This document shows, one piece after another, positions 35,172-43,975 of a stretch of 64,000 bases of DNA. The notes beneath the pieces are model-generated. The model had not been told where the DNA came from. It did no database searches and worked only from the letters and a program-made list of their open reading frames with translations. This DNA is from Bog-159 sp963843255. GTDB lineage: Bacteria; Acidobacteriota; Terriglobia; Bryobacterales; Bryobacteraceae. The stretch's first letter is position 1. Every line of letters begins with the position of its first letter. The stretch is from NCBI GenBank assembly GCA_963843255.1, contig CAWJJQ010000005.1:528541-592540 (forward strand), given 5' to 3'. A program made the translations under genes and the position numbers.

Positions 35172-35679
35172 GGCTTTCGCGGACACCTCGTACTTTTTCG
35201 CCTTGCTCAGCGCCAGAGATCCGGATCACCATAGGGCGCGGCGCATTGCACAACAGATCGCCGTAGCGCAGGTTGAGGTATTTACGACCTGGGACATCGT
35301 TTCGGAAACGGCGACACTGCTGAGATATCGTTCAAACTACGAGATAGCCAGCAAGTTCCTCACGCGGGCAGTCCCGGAATTGAATGTGCTCCAGCCAAAT
35401 GAAAGCGATCGGGTAGCAGCTATCCGGATCTTTCTGCGCCGCCAAGATCTGAGGCTCTCGTTGTGCGACGCACTGTCGTATGTGGTGGTGTCTATTCATC
35501 TGGAATGGACGCCCTGCTTAACGTTTGACGCGGACTTTCGCTCGATGGGATTAACTGTGGTGCTTGTGAGACTCAGGCGCGCAGAAGGTCATTGGTTGAT
35601 TTCGAAATCGATTGACTGCGTGACGGTGGCGTGGTTGGGCGGCGCGTTCTTATCGACGGCGGTGACTTGGAAGGTGTAG
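35131..35679 (+). CDS. PIN-domain toxin (VapC-like), start codon abnormal
   Basis: PIN RNase motifs are complete: ADTSYFFALLSARD with the first Asp, SETATLL with Glu, LRLSLCDALSYV with Asp, and CLTFDADF with Asp. The first Asp lies upstream of the only usable TTG (35203). Between the in-frame TGA at 35101 and that TTG there is no ATG or GTG. An ATA at 35131 follows AAGGA by eight bases and would restore a normal N-terminus, so either ATA is used or the start was lost by mutation. The 3' end overlaps the convergent VWFA gene by about 90 bases. Confidence 0.68.
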   Translation: METGPSPTLEGAGRAFADTSYFFALLSARDPDHHRARRIAQQIAVAQVEVFTTWDIVSETATLLRYRSNYEIASKFLTRAVPELNVLQPNESDRVAAIRIFLRRQDLRLSLCDALSYVVVSIHLEWTPCLTFDADFRSMGLTVVLVRLRRAEGHWLISKSIDCVTVAWLGGAFLSTAVTWKV

Positions 35680-37694
35680 TCTCCGGAAGTCAACTGCTTG
35701 CCCAGACGGAAATCGCCGGTTGCTACGAGACGCTTCGGGTCGGGCTGATCTTTGGTATCGAGGGGGGCCGGTTTGGCGGCACCCAGTGAGCGGCCATCGT
35801 GGAAGAGTGCGGCTTGCGTCTCGACGTGCATCGAACTCTCGCTGCCAGGCTTGGCGTTGAGGACCTGATACGCGTAGTAGACGATCTGGCCGGGGTGAAA
35901 TCGGGCGAGACTGGGTGCGCCGGGAGAATTGCTGAGGGCGATGCCGGAGAGGGCGAGACCGTGGGACAGGTCCGGGACTTCGAGGAATTCGCCGGCAGAA
36001 CCGATGTGCTCGGTGCTGGGGTCGCGTACGGCGGCACGGATCTGAAAGGCTCCCGGTTTTTTCGTGGCCAGTTCCAGGCGTTGGACCAGGCCTTCGGTTA
36101 GCGCCGTCTGATAGGCCGACGGAGTCAGGGACACCGTGTAGGTTTTTTCGAAGGTTTCAAGCGGCAGGGCTTCTGATCCATAGGCTACGGCGACGACTTC
36201 GAAAACGGTTTGACGGCGGCCATCCGCTTCGGTGCTGAAATTGAGATCGCGCGCATCGATCTGGAGAAGCGCATCGAGGATAAGGCCAGGAGCTCCGGCG
36301 TCCCAGAACCTGGCGGAGACGCGGAGACGGACGTCAGGCATGGCGAAGGGCGAGAGGATGGCGGCAGCCAACTTCTTCTTGCCGTCGTAGGCGGAAGGCT
36401 GATCCTGATCCTCTTCATAGAGGCTGGAGTGGAAGCGCACGGTCAATCCGGGGCGCGCGACGCGCATCGCGATCTTGCGGAAGCGTGACTCCGAATGGCC
36501 TCCCGTCGTGACCGGCCAGGACGGATGGTAGCCGATCAGATAGTAGCCGGCCTGATCGTTCATGACGCGGGTTATGGCGGCGGAGAAATCATTATTGTTC
36601 TCGATCGATATTCCGCCGGTGCGGCGCGCCATTTCGGCAAGTTCCTGCTGGCTGTTTGCCAATTCCGCCTGGCGAGCCGGGGCGCAGTAGTCGCCGCCTG
36701 AGTGGGCCCGTTCGGCCATACCCGTTAGCGTGAGCAGCCCTCTGGGATCGATGGTATTGACGGCCACTCCGGAGCGGTCCGCATGGTTCAGGAAAGCGTT
36801 GTATGCGTCGTTGAGCGCGCTGTTGACGTCGCCGAGCCCCTGTCCACGCACCAGGGGCATACCTTCGGAGAACAGCAGGATGGACTTGCGTCCAGGGAGT
36901 TCGCGCAGGCCGTCGACCACGTGGTGCAGGGCGGCGATGCTGAGGCGGCCATAGTAATCGGAGCGACGGTCGTTGATCAACTCGGCCTGGGGATCGAGTT
37001 CGGGCGGGCAGTCTGCGCCGCAGGTCTGGCCGCCTAGCCAGACGTCTTCGTCCTGGACATCGCGCGAAGGCGTGGCTTGCGATTTGTGGTTGAACCAGAC
37101 GCAGGTGAAATCGGAATCCTCGACTCCAGGCCGATGATTTGGAAGGGAGCGGAACCGCGCCACCGCGGCGCGCAGCAGGCGCTTGTCGGCCGTGAGTTGC
37201 TGGAGCGCGCCGAGGCGGCCGCTGGTGGTGACGATGGCGATCAGGTCGGCTGGACCGGCCTGCTGCTCGACGAACGTTTCAAGCGCGCGGTGGACGGTGG
37301 CGAAGCTATGATCGGTGAGGCCGAGGTCATCGACCACGATGGCGATGGTGCGGCGGGCCTGCCCTGGTGCTAGGCGGGCGGGCGCCACCGGCGGCGCGCC
37401 GCTCAGGGTAGCGGGCAACGCCGGAGTGCCGGAGATTGCGGCAGATGTCCCGGCGGTGATGAAAGAGAAATTCGTAATGCGCTGGGGCTTGCCGTTTTCG
37501 AGGACCTCAAAATCCTCCGGCTTCAGATCCGCGACGTGATAACCCTGGGCATCCGTGACGATGGCGTCCACCTGGACAAGGTCCACGTTGACGCGCGCCA
37601 GCGGCTCCTGGGGGGCGGGATCTTGGGAGGGACTCTGGACGGAGCCAATCGCGGCCGCAAGAAGCAAAGCGGCGGCGCAATGGAATGGCGCCAT
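35589..37694 (-). CDS. Secreted VWFA-related protein (Acidobacterial type)
   Basis: A 701-residue protein with a signal peptide (MAPFHCAAALLLAAAIGSVQS). The N-terminal LARVNVDLVQVDAIVTDAQG and LKPEDFEVLENGKPQRI block is the hallmark of the VWFA-related Acidobacterial domain family. A von Willebrand A fold follows (TIAIVVDDLGLTDHSF, KSILLFSEGMPLV). The C-terminal half is beta-rich and unassigned. The D-x-S MIDAS is altered to DDLGLTD here. The role is unknown, with adhesion or matrix interaction a guess. It lies four bases after the SDR gene. Confidence 0.85.
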   Translation of the reverse strand: MAPFHCAAALLLAAAIGSVQSPSQDPAPQEPLARVNVDLVQVDAIVTDAQGYHVADLKPEDFEVLENGKPQRITNFSFITAGTSAAISGTPALPATLSGAPPVAPARLAPGQARRTIAIVVDDLGLTDHSFATVHRALETFVEQQAGPADLIAIVTTSGRLGALQQLTADKRLLRAAVARFRSLPNHRPGVEDSDFTCVWFNHKSQATPSRDVQDEDVWLGGQTCGADCPPELDPQAELINDRRSDYYGRLSIAALHHVVDGLRELPGRKSILLFSEGMPLVRGQGLGDVNSALNDAYNAFLNHADRSGVAVNTIDPRGLLTLTGMAERAHSGGDYCAPARQAELANSQQELAEMARRTGGISIENNNDFSAAITRVMNDQAGYYLIGYHPSWPVTTGGHSESRFRKIAMRVARPGLTVRFHSSLYEEDQDQPSAYDGKKKLAAAILSPFAMPDVRLRVSARFWDAGAPGLILDALLQIDARDLNFSTEADGRRQTVFEVVAVAYGSEALPLETFEKTYTVSLTPSAYQTALTEGLVQRLELATKKPGAFQIRAAVRDPSTEHIGSAGEFLEVPDLSHGLALSGIALSNSPGAPSLARFHPGQIVYYAYQVLNAKPGSESSMHVETQAALFHDGRSLGAAKPAPLDTKDQPDPKRLVATGDFRLGKQLTSGDYTFQVTAVDKNAPPNHATVTQSIDFEINQ

Positions 37695-37697
37695 TGA

Positions 37698-38441
37698 TCA
37701 ATATGTAGCGCGGCCCCCGCTGGCGTCGTAGCACTGTCCGGTGACAAAGGAGGCATCCGGGCTGGCAAGGAAATGCACGACGGCGGCGATCTCTTCCGGC
37801 GTGCCGGTACGGCGCATGGGAATGCGCGCGGTCATGTAATCCACCTGGGCTTGGGTCAACTGCTCGAGGATCCGGGTGCGCACCACCGCCGGAGCCACAG
37901 CGTTCACGCAGATTCCCTCGGTAGCTACTTCCTTGCCGGCCGACTTGGTAAACCCGATGACGGCGGCCTTGGTAGCGGAATAGCCGCACATATTGGGATT
38001 GCCTTCCTTGCCGGCAATGGATGCGATATTGACGATGCGCCCGTAGCGGCGGGAGCGCATGTGAGGCAGCACGGCGCGGCAGCAGTAGAACACGCCGGTC
38101 ATATTGACGGCGACGATCTGCTGCCAGTCGTCGTCAGTCTGTTCCCAGACGGGCGCGGTGCGGCCGGCGATGCCGGCGTTGTTCACCAGGATGTCGATGC
38201 GGCCGGTGCGCGAGATGATCTCGGCCACGGCCGCATTAACGGAATCGGACTGGGTGATATCGATGGGTACGGCGAAGGAGGCGCCGCCGATGGATTGGGC
38301 GACCGCGGCGGCGCCATCGAAATTCAAGTCGGCGGCGGCGATGGCCGCTCCCGCGTGCGCCAGGCGGCGGGCGATGGCTTCACCGATACCGGTAGCGGCG
38401 CCGGTGACGATAGCCGTCTGGCCCGCCAGATCGAAGAGCAT
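37698..38441 (-). CDS. Short-chain dehydrogenase/reductase (FabG-like)
   Basis: A 247-residue classical SDR: TGAATGIG cofactor motif (residues 14-21), NNAG, catalytic Ser in IVNIASIAG, YSATK (YxxxK), and the FVTGQCYDASGG ending. It resembles sugar or hydroxyacid dehydrogenases of the FabG/KduD group, but the substrate cannot be assigned. It begins directly after the rplI stop and may read through from the ribosomal operon. Confidence 0.9.
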   Translation of the reverse strand: MLFDLAGQTAIVTGAATGIGEAIARRLAHAGAAIAAADLNFDGAAAVAQSIGGASFAVPIDITQSDSVNAAVAEIISRTGRIDILVNNAGIAGRTAPVWEQTDDDWQQIVAVNMTGVFYCCRAVLPHMRSRRYGRIVNIASIAGKEGNPNMCGYSATKAAVIGFTKSAGKEVATEGICVNAVAPAVVRTRILEQLTQAQVDYMTARIPMRRTGTPEEIAAVVHFLASPDASFVTGQCYDASGGRATY

Positions 38442-38888
38442 TTACTCTTCTTTTACCACTTGTACGGTGACTTCGGCGGTGACATCTTTGTGCAGGCGCA
38501 CGGGAACCTTGAATTCTCCGAGCTGCTTGATGGGTTCCTCGAGCTGCACTTTGCGGCGGTCGATGGTGAAATTCTTCTGGGCCAGGGCTTCGGCCACGTC
38601 TTTGGAGGTGACCGAGCCGAAGAGCTGATCGTTCTCGCCGGCCTTCTGGGCGATGGTCACGGTAACACCGGCCAGGAGCTTCGAGAGATCCTCGGCTTCG
38701 CTCTTCTGTTTGGCTTCGCGGCGGAGGTGCGCCTGGCGCTCTTGCTCCACGATTTTGCGGTTGGCGTCGGTGGCGGCCACGGCGAGGCGTTTGGGCAATA
38801 GAAAATTGCGGGCATAACCGTTGGCCACTTTTACCACCTGGCCGCGGTTGCCGAGTCGTTCGATATCTTCGCGCAGTATGACTTCCAT
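38442..38888 (-). CDS. rplI: 50S ribosomal protein L9
   Basis: A 148-residue L9. MEVILREDIERLGNRGQVVKV and GYARNFLLPKRLAV are the N-terminal rRNA-binding domain. A central helix and the C-terminal domain LFGSVTSKDVAEAL follow. It forms the rpsF-rpsR-rplI cluster on the minus strand. Confidence 0.97.
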   Translation of the reverse strand: MEVILREDIERLGNRGQVVKVANGYARNFLLPKRLAVAATDANRKIVEQERQAHLRREAKQKSEAEDLSKLLAGVTVTIAQKAGENDQLFGSVTSKDVAEALAQKNFTIDRRKVQLEEPIKQLGEFKVPVRLHKDVTAEVTVQVVKEE

Positions 38889-38898
38889 GGTTCGGCTC

Positions 38899-39198
38899 CT
38901 AGAACTGCGCCGCGAACGGCAGCAGGGCGATATTGCGCGCCTTCTTGATGGCGTCGGTGAGCCGCCGCTGGTGCGGGGCGCACACGCCGGAGATGCGGCG
39001 CGGGACGATTTTGCCGCGCTCGGCCACGAACGAGTGCAGCAGCTTCATATCCTTATAGTTGATGTCGTCGATCTTTTCGACGCAGAACCGGCACACTTTC
39101 TTGCGCCGGAAATATTGTTTTTTCTGGGTGGCGACGGCTTTATCGCCGCCGGTGGGCCGCTGTCCGGCGCTGCCTGGTCTTCCTTTGAATTCTGGCAT
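38899..39198 (-). CDS. rpsR: 30S ribosomal protein S18
   Basis: A 99-residue S18 with a basic N-terminal extension of about 25 residues. The core KVCRFCVEKIDDINYKD, VAERGKIVPRRISGVC and HQRRLTDAIKKARNIALLPF is typical. It is located between rpsF and rplI. Confidence 0.97.
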   Translation of the reverse strand: MPEFKGRPGSAGQRPTGGDKAVATQKKQYFRRKKVCRFCVEKIDDINYKDMKLLHSFVAERGKIVPRRISGVCAPHQRRLTDAIKKARNIALLPFAAQF

Positions 39199-39207
39199 GG
39201 GTTCTCC

Positions 39208-39651
39208 TTAGGACTCCTTGGGCAAGCCGGGCATGGCCGGCGCGGGGGCGCCTTCGCCCATCATCTGCTGCGCGACCGAGGGCGGCGGCGCGGCGGGGGT
39301 AGCGATCGACTTGCGATGCGCACGCTTGTCGCGCTCCTTCTTGCGCTTTTCGAGACGCTTCAGGGTCTCGTCGATGCGCACGGTCAGGAACTTGATGACC
39401 AGGTCCGAGACGCGCAGGCGGCGCTCGAACTCCTTGACGGTTTCCGGACCCGCGGTGAACTGCACCAGGACATAGGCGCCCTCGCGGTACCGGTCGACTT
39501 TATAGGCCAGCTTGCGCTTGCCCCACTTTTCCACTTTGTCCACCGTGCCGCCGGCATTGGAGACGGTCGTCTTCATCTGTTCGATGAAGGCATCCACCTC
39601 TTCCTCCGGCGCGTCCGGCTTCGCTATAAAAAGCTCTTCGTAGATTCTCAT
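39208..39651 (-). CDS. rpsF: 30S ribosomal protein S6
   Basis: A 147-residue S6. The core (about 1-98) has MRIYEELFIAKPDAPEEEVD, VEKWGKRKLAYKVDRYREG and LRVSDLVIKFLTVRIDE. An unusual C-terminal tail of about 45 residues, basic and then Ala/Pro/Met-rich, extends beyond the normal family length. Its ATG overlaps the pth stop (ATGA). Confidence 0.96.
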   Translation of the reverse strand: MRIYEELFIAKPDAPEEEVDAFIEQMKTTVSNAGGTVDKVEKWGKRKLAYKVDRYREGAYVLVQFTAGPETVKEFERRLRVSDLVIKFLTVRIDETLKRLEKRKKERDKRAHRKSIATPAAPPPSVAQQMMGEGAPAPAMPGLPKES

Positions 39652-40235
39652 GCATCCTCGTTTAAACCTGGGGCGCGACGATTGAAATTCGTCATGGCCT
39701 TTTCGACGCCCCCGGTAATTATGGAGACAACCGCGTCGGCCCCATCGGCCACCAGTTGCTCCAATTCCTTATGTAGCGAGCGCTTGAACGGCGACAGCAA
39801 ATAGTCCACTCCGCTCGCCAGCGGATGGCCGGGATGAACTCCCAGGCGCACCCGCGCAAATTCCATGGTACCCAAGCTACGGATCACGGATTCGACTCCG
39901 TTATGTCCGGCGGAGGAGCCGCGCGGCTTGATGCGCAGACTGGTCCACGGCAGGGCCAATTCATCGTAGACCAGAATCAGGTCTGCTGCCGTGAGCGAAT
40001 GTTTCTCCATCAGCGGCTTCAACGACGTGCCGCTGAGATTCATAAATGTCTGGGGCTTGGCCAGCATCACATCCTGGCCGGCGATCTGCCCCACACCTGT
40101 GAGCGCCCTGGAATCGCGCCTGGTGACGCGGATTCCATGCATTTCCGCAAGCCGGTCCACAACCATAAAACCGAGGTTGTGGGGGGTGGCGGCATACTCC
40201 TCGCCAGGATTGCCCAGACCGGCCACCAGGAACAT
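39648..40235 (-). CDS. pth: Peptidyl-tRNA hydrolase
   Basis: A 195-residue enzyme releasing peptides from peptidyl-tRNAs. Motifs: LVAGLGNPGEEYAATPHNLGF (in parts: AGLGNPGEEYAATPHN) with the catalytic His, KPQTFMNLSG, LVYDELALPWTSLRIKPRGSSAGHNG (in parts) and VRLGVHPGH. It lies between rplY and rpsF, the common rplY-pth order. Confidence 0.96.
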   Translation of the reverse strand: MFLVAGLGNPGEEYAATPHNLGFMVVDRLAEMHGIRVTRRDSRALTGVGQIAGQDVMLAKPQTFMNLSGTSLKPLMEKHSLTAADLILVYDELALPWTSLRIKPRGSSAGHNGVESVIRSLGTMEFARVRLGVHPGHPLASGVDYLLSPFKRSLHKELEQLVADGADAVVSIITGGVEKAMTNFNRRAPGLNEDA

Positions 40236-40241
40236 GCGGCG

Positions 40242-40940
40242 CTATTTCTTCTTGGGCTTGGCCTCTTCGGCGGCTTCTTCCTTCTTGCCCTTCTTGATGA
40301 CTTCCGGTTCGGCGGCGGCCGGAGTGGCGGCGGCTTCGGCGACAGGCGCGGCCTCGGCCGCAGGCTTCACTTCTTCGGCGCGCATGGCGACCACGTGGGC
40401 AACGACGGTATCGGGAGAGCTCAACAACTTCATAGATCCGCTCACCTGCAGGTCGCTGAAGCGCTTGCTCTGGCCCATCATGAGCTCGGTCACATCGATC
40501 GTGAAACTCTCGGGGATCTCGTCGGGCAGGCACTCGATCTCGGCCGCGCGGGAGATGACTTCGAGCAGGCCGCCCTGGGTCTTGACGCCCTTGGGCTCGC
40601 CTTGTGTGAGGATCGGGACGGAGACGCGGATGCGCTTGGTCAGGTCGATGCGCTTCAAATCGGCGTGCAGCAGTGTGCCGCGGATGGGATCGCTCTGGTG
40701 ATCGACGACCATCACAGGGGTATTTTCGCCGCCCTCGATATCCAGGTTGAAGATGGTGTTGTAGCCGCTGGAGGAGTGCACGATCTGGATGATCGCCTTG
40801 GGGCTGACGGCGACGGGTACGGGATCTTTGTATGCACCGTAGACCACCGCGGGGATCAAACCCTGCTTACGTGTACGGCGCGCTTCGTTTTTGCCGCGCG
40901 TGGTACGTGGCTGCGCGGCTACGGTTATTTCTTTTCTCAC
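40242..40940 (-). CDS. rplY: 50S ribosomal protein L25/general stress protein Ctc
   Basis: A 232-residue Ctc-type L25. The GTG at 40940 (VRKEITVAAQ) has AAGGAG eight bases upstream, whereas the longer open frame reads into repeat DNA. The L25 domain (RGKNEARRTRKQGLIPAVVYG) is followed by the TL5/Ctc beta domain (HADLKRIDLTKRIRVSVPI, CLPDEIPESFTIDV) and an Ala/Glu/Lys-rich tail. It binds 5S rRNA. pth follows after six bases. Confidence 0.95.
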   Translation of the reverse strand: MRKEITVAAQPRTTRGKNEARRTRKQGLIPAVVYGAYKDPVPVAVSPKAIIQIVHSSSGYNTIFNLDIEGGENTPVMVVDHQSDPIRGTLLHADLKRIDLTKRIRVSVPILTQGEPKGVKTQGGLLEVISRAAEIECLPDEIPESFTIDVTELMMGQSKRFSDLQVSGSMKLLSSPDTVVAHVVAMRAEEVKPAAEAAPVAEAAATPAAAEPEVIKKGKKEEAAEEAKPKKK

Positions 40941-41030
40941 TTCTATTTCTCCTTCAAGGGGCGCAAGTCCGATTTCCTGCCGCCGGAAATTTCGGCGGTA
41001 AGGCTTTCGTGGGTTACGGTGCCCTTTTAT

Positions 41031-41119
41031 AAACCGCGCAAAACGGTCCACGGCCGCGCCGCCACTGTCTCACGACTTGCTACCTGTCCGGCGGCGCGGA
41101 CACGCGGTCCCTTTGCGCT
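41031..41119. repeat. Solitary copy of the roughly 90-bp palindromic element
   Basis: It starts AAACCGCGCAAAACGGTCCA and ends GCGGTCCCTTTGCGCT. It aligns end to end with the 96-bp tandem unit at 24366-24690 (89 versus 90 bases between the same conserved ends). The middle differs and the two GC-rich arms are kept. It lies between rplY and the 3' end of prs. Confidence 0.87.
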
Positions 41120-41132
41120 TATTCTTAATTCG

Positions 41133-42104
41133 TTACACAAACAAAATACTAACCGAGGTCTCCTCGTGGATCGACTGAATCGCCCGCGCCAGCAGGGGCG
41201 CCACCGAGAGAGACCGGATCTTGCTACAAGCGCTGGCCTCGTCCGATAACGGAATCGAATTCGTAAACACTACTTCTTTGAGCGGCGAATCGTTAATGCG
41301 CTCGACCGCGGGGCCGGAAAGCACGGCATGTGTGGCACAGGCGCTGACGCTTTTGGCGCCCTGTTGCATCAAGGCCTCGGCGCCTTTCACCAGCGTGCCG
41401 GCCGTATCGATCAGATCGTCGACCATCAGGCAATTCCGGCCATCCACTTCACCAACCACATTCATCACTTCGGCCACGTTCGGCTTTTCGCGGCGCTTAT
41501 CAATAATCGCGAGCGGCGCGTTCAACCGCTTGGCAAACGCGCGGGCGCGCTCCACACCGCCCGGATCGGGGGAAACCACGGTGGGATCCGGTATCTCGAG
41601 CGGTTTGAAATAATCAATCATCACGGGCGCGGAAAACAGGTGATCCACCGGAACATCGAAGAATCCCTGAATCTGCGCGGCGTGCAAATCCATGGCCATG
41701 ATACGATCGGCGCCGGCCGTTTCGAGGAGCGAAGCGATCAACTTTGCCGAGATGGGGACACGCGGTTTATCTTTGCGGTCCTGCCGGGCGTATCCATAAT
41801 AGGGTAACACCGCGGTGATGCGGTCCGCTGAGGCGCGCTTGGCGGCATCGATCATGAGCAGCAATTCCATCAGGTTGTGATCGACAGGCCGGCAGGTGGG
41901 CTGGATCAGGAAAACATCCGCGCCGCGCACGTTCTCCTGATACTGCAGGTAGACCTCGCCATCGGCGAAGGTTTCGATCATGAGCTTCCCGAGTTCCAGA
42001 CCCAACTCCGCGCAAATCTCGCGCGACAGGCAAGCATTCGCGGTTCCGGAGAAGATCTTCAGGCGATCGGGGGTCAGTGCGCGGATCGGCTTAACGGCGG
42101 CCAT
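41133..42104 (-). CDS. prs: Ribose-phosphate pyrophosphokinase
   Basis: A 323-residue PRPP synthase starting MAAVKPIRALTP; AAAGG lies upstream, and a longer start at 42143 lies inside ispE. Landmarks: KIFSGTANACLSREICAEL, DLHAAQIQGFFDVPVDHL, VVSPDPGGVERARAFA and the PRPP loop LMVDDLIDTAGTL. It overlaps the 3' end of ispE by 31 bases in the same direction. Confidence 0.96.
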   Translation of the reverse strand: MAAVKPIRALTPDRLKIFSGTANACLSREICAELGLELGKLMIETFADGEVYLQYQENVRGADVFLIQPTCRPVDHNLMELLLMIDAAKRASADRITAVLPYYGYARQDRKDKPRVPISAKLIASLLETAGADRIMAMDLHAAQIQGFFDVPVDHLFSAPVMIDYFKPLEIPDPTVVSPDPGGVERARAFAKRLNAPLAIIDKRREKPNVAEVMNVVGEVDGRNCLMVDDLIDTAGTLVKGAEALMQQGAKSVSACATHAVLSGPAVERINDSPLKEVVFTNSIPLSDEASACSKIRSLSVAPLLARAIQSIHEETSVSILFV

Positions 42105-43033
42105 AGTTTGCCTTTTGTGTGTGGCTGGAGCGCGCGCCACCATAGCTGGCGATAGCGCGCCCGGCTGACCAGAGAGATCGGGAAAACACGTTCTTCATCA
42201 AGTGATCGAATCGCTCGCTTAACCTGCTTCCGGGCACTAAACAAACCGAAGAGCGCCGAACCGCTGCCGGTCATCATCGCCGGACGCGCGCCCAGTTTCA
42301 CGAGCTGCTGTTTCAACGAAGCCAGTTGCGGGAATTGCTCGAAAACTACGGTTTCAAAATCGTTAACACCATTCGCGTCGAAGGGCTCGCCGGTCCCGTC
42401 CCCTAGCTGACCCCAAACTTGCGACTGGAAACTAACTATTTTATTTTGTTGCGATTCGGTTGTCAAACGGGGGGCGAGGCCGCGATAGGCGGCGGCGGTG
42501 GAGACATGCAGGGCGGGGGCGATCAAAATGCCGTGACGGGCGGCGGTATCGCGCAGCGGATATAGTTCGGTGCCGCGGCCCAAGGCGACGGCGGTGCCGC
42601 CCAACAGGAAGAAAGGCACGTCGCTACCCAGTTCGGCGGCCAGTTGCATGAGGGTTGGGAGATCGACGCGGCGGAGAGCCAGAACAGGTAGCGCCAGCAG
42701 GACGGCCGCGGCGTCCGACGAACCGCCTCCAAGGCCCGCGCCCATGGGGATGCGCTTGCGCAGGCGGAACTCGATGCGGGCGGTGAGACGCATGGCACCG
42801 AGCGCGAGATGGGCAGCGCGCACGATGAGGTTGTCGGGGATATCGATATCGCCCTCGATGTGGATGGCGGTGCGGCGCGCGGGGGTGAACTCGACGTCGA
42901 TACGGTCGGCGAGGGAGATGGTCTGGAAGATGGTGCGGATTTCGTGGAAGCCATCCGGCCGCGGGTGGAGGACGCGGAGATCCAGATTGATTTTGGCGAG
43001 CGCGCGCAGCCGGACCTGGCGGGCGTCGCTCAT
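42074..43033 (-). CDS. ispE: 4-diphosphocytidyl-2-C-methyl-D-erythritol kinase
   Basis: A 319-residue GHMP kinase of the MEP isoprenoid pathway. ALAKINLDLRVLHPRPDGFHEI, the ATP loop PMGAGLGGGSSDAAA, GSDVPFFLLGGTA and MTGSGSALFGLF are diagnostic. The ATG at 43033 overlaps the apt stop (ATGA). A much longer upstream open frame lies inside apt and is not used. Confidence 0.95.
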   Translation of the reverse strand: MSDARQVRLRALAKINLDLRVLHPRPDGFHEIRTIFQTISLADRIDVEFTPARRTAIHIEGDIDIPDNLIVRAAHLALGAMRLTARIEFRLRKRIPMGAGLGGGSSDAAAVLLALPVLALRRVDLPTLMQLAAELGSDVPFFLLGGTAVALGRGTELYPLRDTAARHGILIAPALHVSTAAAYRGLAPRLTTESQQNKIVSFQSQVWGQLGDGTGEPFDANGVNDFETVVFEQFPQLASLKQQLVKLGARPAMMTGSGSALFGLFSARKQVKRAIRSLDEERVFPISLVSRARYRQLWWRALQPHTKGKLWPPLSRSAH

Positions 43034-43551
43034 TTGTCGTACTTGAGGAGCGAGAATACGTCGTAGCCGGGGAGTTTGGCGCGGCCGTTCAGGAAGGTCA
43101 ACTCGATGGCGAAGGCCAAGCCCGCAACTTTGGCGTCGGCCTGTTCGACGAGGCGCGCGACGGCGGCGGCGGTGCCTCCGGTAGCCAGCAGGTCGTCCAC
43201 GATCAGGACGCGGCTGCCCTGGACGATGGCGTCCTTGTGCATTTCGAGGCTGTCGGTGCCGTATTCGAGGTCGTAGCTGACGCGCAGGCAGTCGGAGGGC
43301 AGCTTTTTGGGCTTGCGCACAGGCACGAAGCCGGCGCCGAGGGCATAGGCCAGGGCGGGGGCGAAGATAAAGCCGCGCGCTTCGATGCCGAGGACCATGT
43401 CGACCTGAGCGTCGCGATAGTGGGCGCACAGGGCGTCGATCACGCCACGCAGACCTTCTTTGTCTTTCAGGAGCGTGGTGATGTCGTAGAAGAGGATGCC
43501 CGGTTTGGGGAAGTCGGGCACTTCGCGGATCAGGGACTTCAGGTTATCCAT
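43030..43551 (-). CDS. apt: Adenine phosphoribosyltransferase
   Basis: A 173-residue purine salvage enzyme (adenine + PRPP to AMP). It starts MDNLKSLIREVPDFPKPGI at 43551, the usual family N-terminus. An in-frame ATG at 43590 would add 13 residues encoded by inserted DNA. GIEARGFIFAPALAY and the PRPP loop VLIVDDLLATGGTA are clear. The start codon lies inside the 21-bp repeat that flanks the 43.6-45.7 kb insertion. Originally it overlapped the acylphosphatase stop (TGATG). Confidence 0.93.
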   Translation of the reverse strand: MDNLKSLIREVPDFPKPGILFYDITTLLKDKEGLRGVIDALCAHYRDAQVDMVLGIEARGFIFAPALAYALGAGFVPVRKPKKLPSDCLRVSYDLEYGTDSLEMHKDAIVQGSRVLIVDDLLATGGTAAAVARLVEQADAKVAGLAFAIELTFLNGRAKLPGYDVFSLLKYDK

Positions 43552-43557
43552 CAGACC
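43537..43557. repeat. 21-bp direct repeat, left copy
   Basis: CTTCAGGTTATCCATCAGACC occurs here and again at 45721-45741. On the minus strand it covers GGTCTGATGGATAACC, the acyP stop/apt start junction. Confidence 0.92.
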
Positions 43558-43786
43558 ATCAGCTTCCAGTAAAATTTCGGGGTTGTTCATTTCAGCAGTT
43601 CAGAAAATAACCGGTACGCATCGGGCAGACGTGCGTATCTTTTCGAGATGAAGCCGCATTCTAGCACGGGATTGGAACGCGAAAAATCCACTAGCATTTT
43701 CTTTTGGCTGTCCAATAGACACGCAGCGGTTCGCCCGCCACGAAGAAAGAAACCCCGGGGCATTTCGACTCCGGCTTAGGGCTCAA

Positions 43787-43975
43787 CTAGGCATCGCGAA
43801 TCAACGACACCAAATCCCACAGGATTCCAACCTGCACGACACAAACGACGGTTCCACACTCGTTGCATTGCAGTTCGGTATCCCTGCCGTTCACCTTCAC
43901 AGCAATTCAGCCACACCAATCCGCCTCGGTTGCCTCATGAGGAATGATCGGGAAATCGGCTTCAAGATCATCCAT
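43787..43975 (-). pseudogene. Small zinc-ribbon gene with an in-frame TGA
   Basis: The frame reads MDDLEADFPIIPHEATEADWCG, then TGA at 43907-43909, then IAVKVNGRDTELQCNECGTVV and continues to TAG at 43787 (62 codons plus stop). The second part keeps a CNEC knuckle. The TGA stands where a second Cys of the first knuckle (CGC) would be expected, one base from TGC. A nonsense mutation is more likely than selenocysteine because no SECIS-like hairpin is obvious downstream. Confidence 0.5.

Noticed and set aside
42074..43429. A 451-codon open frame covering ispE with a long N-terminal extension
   Set aside because: The extension is an Arg-rich shadow of apt; the true ispE start overlaps the apt stop at 43033.
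43907..43909. Selenocysteine codon in the small zinc-ribbon gene
   Set aside because: No SECIS-like hairpin is visible after the TGA, and a single-base nonsense mutation of a Cys codon is simpler.
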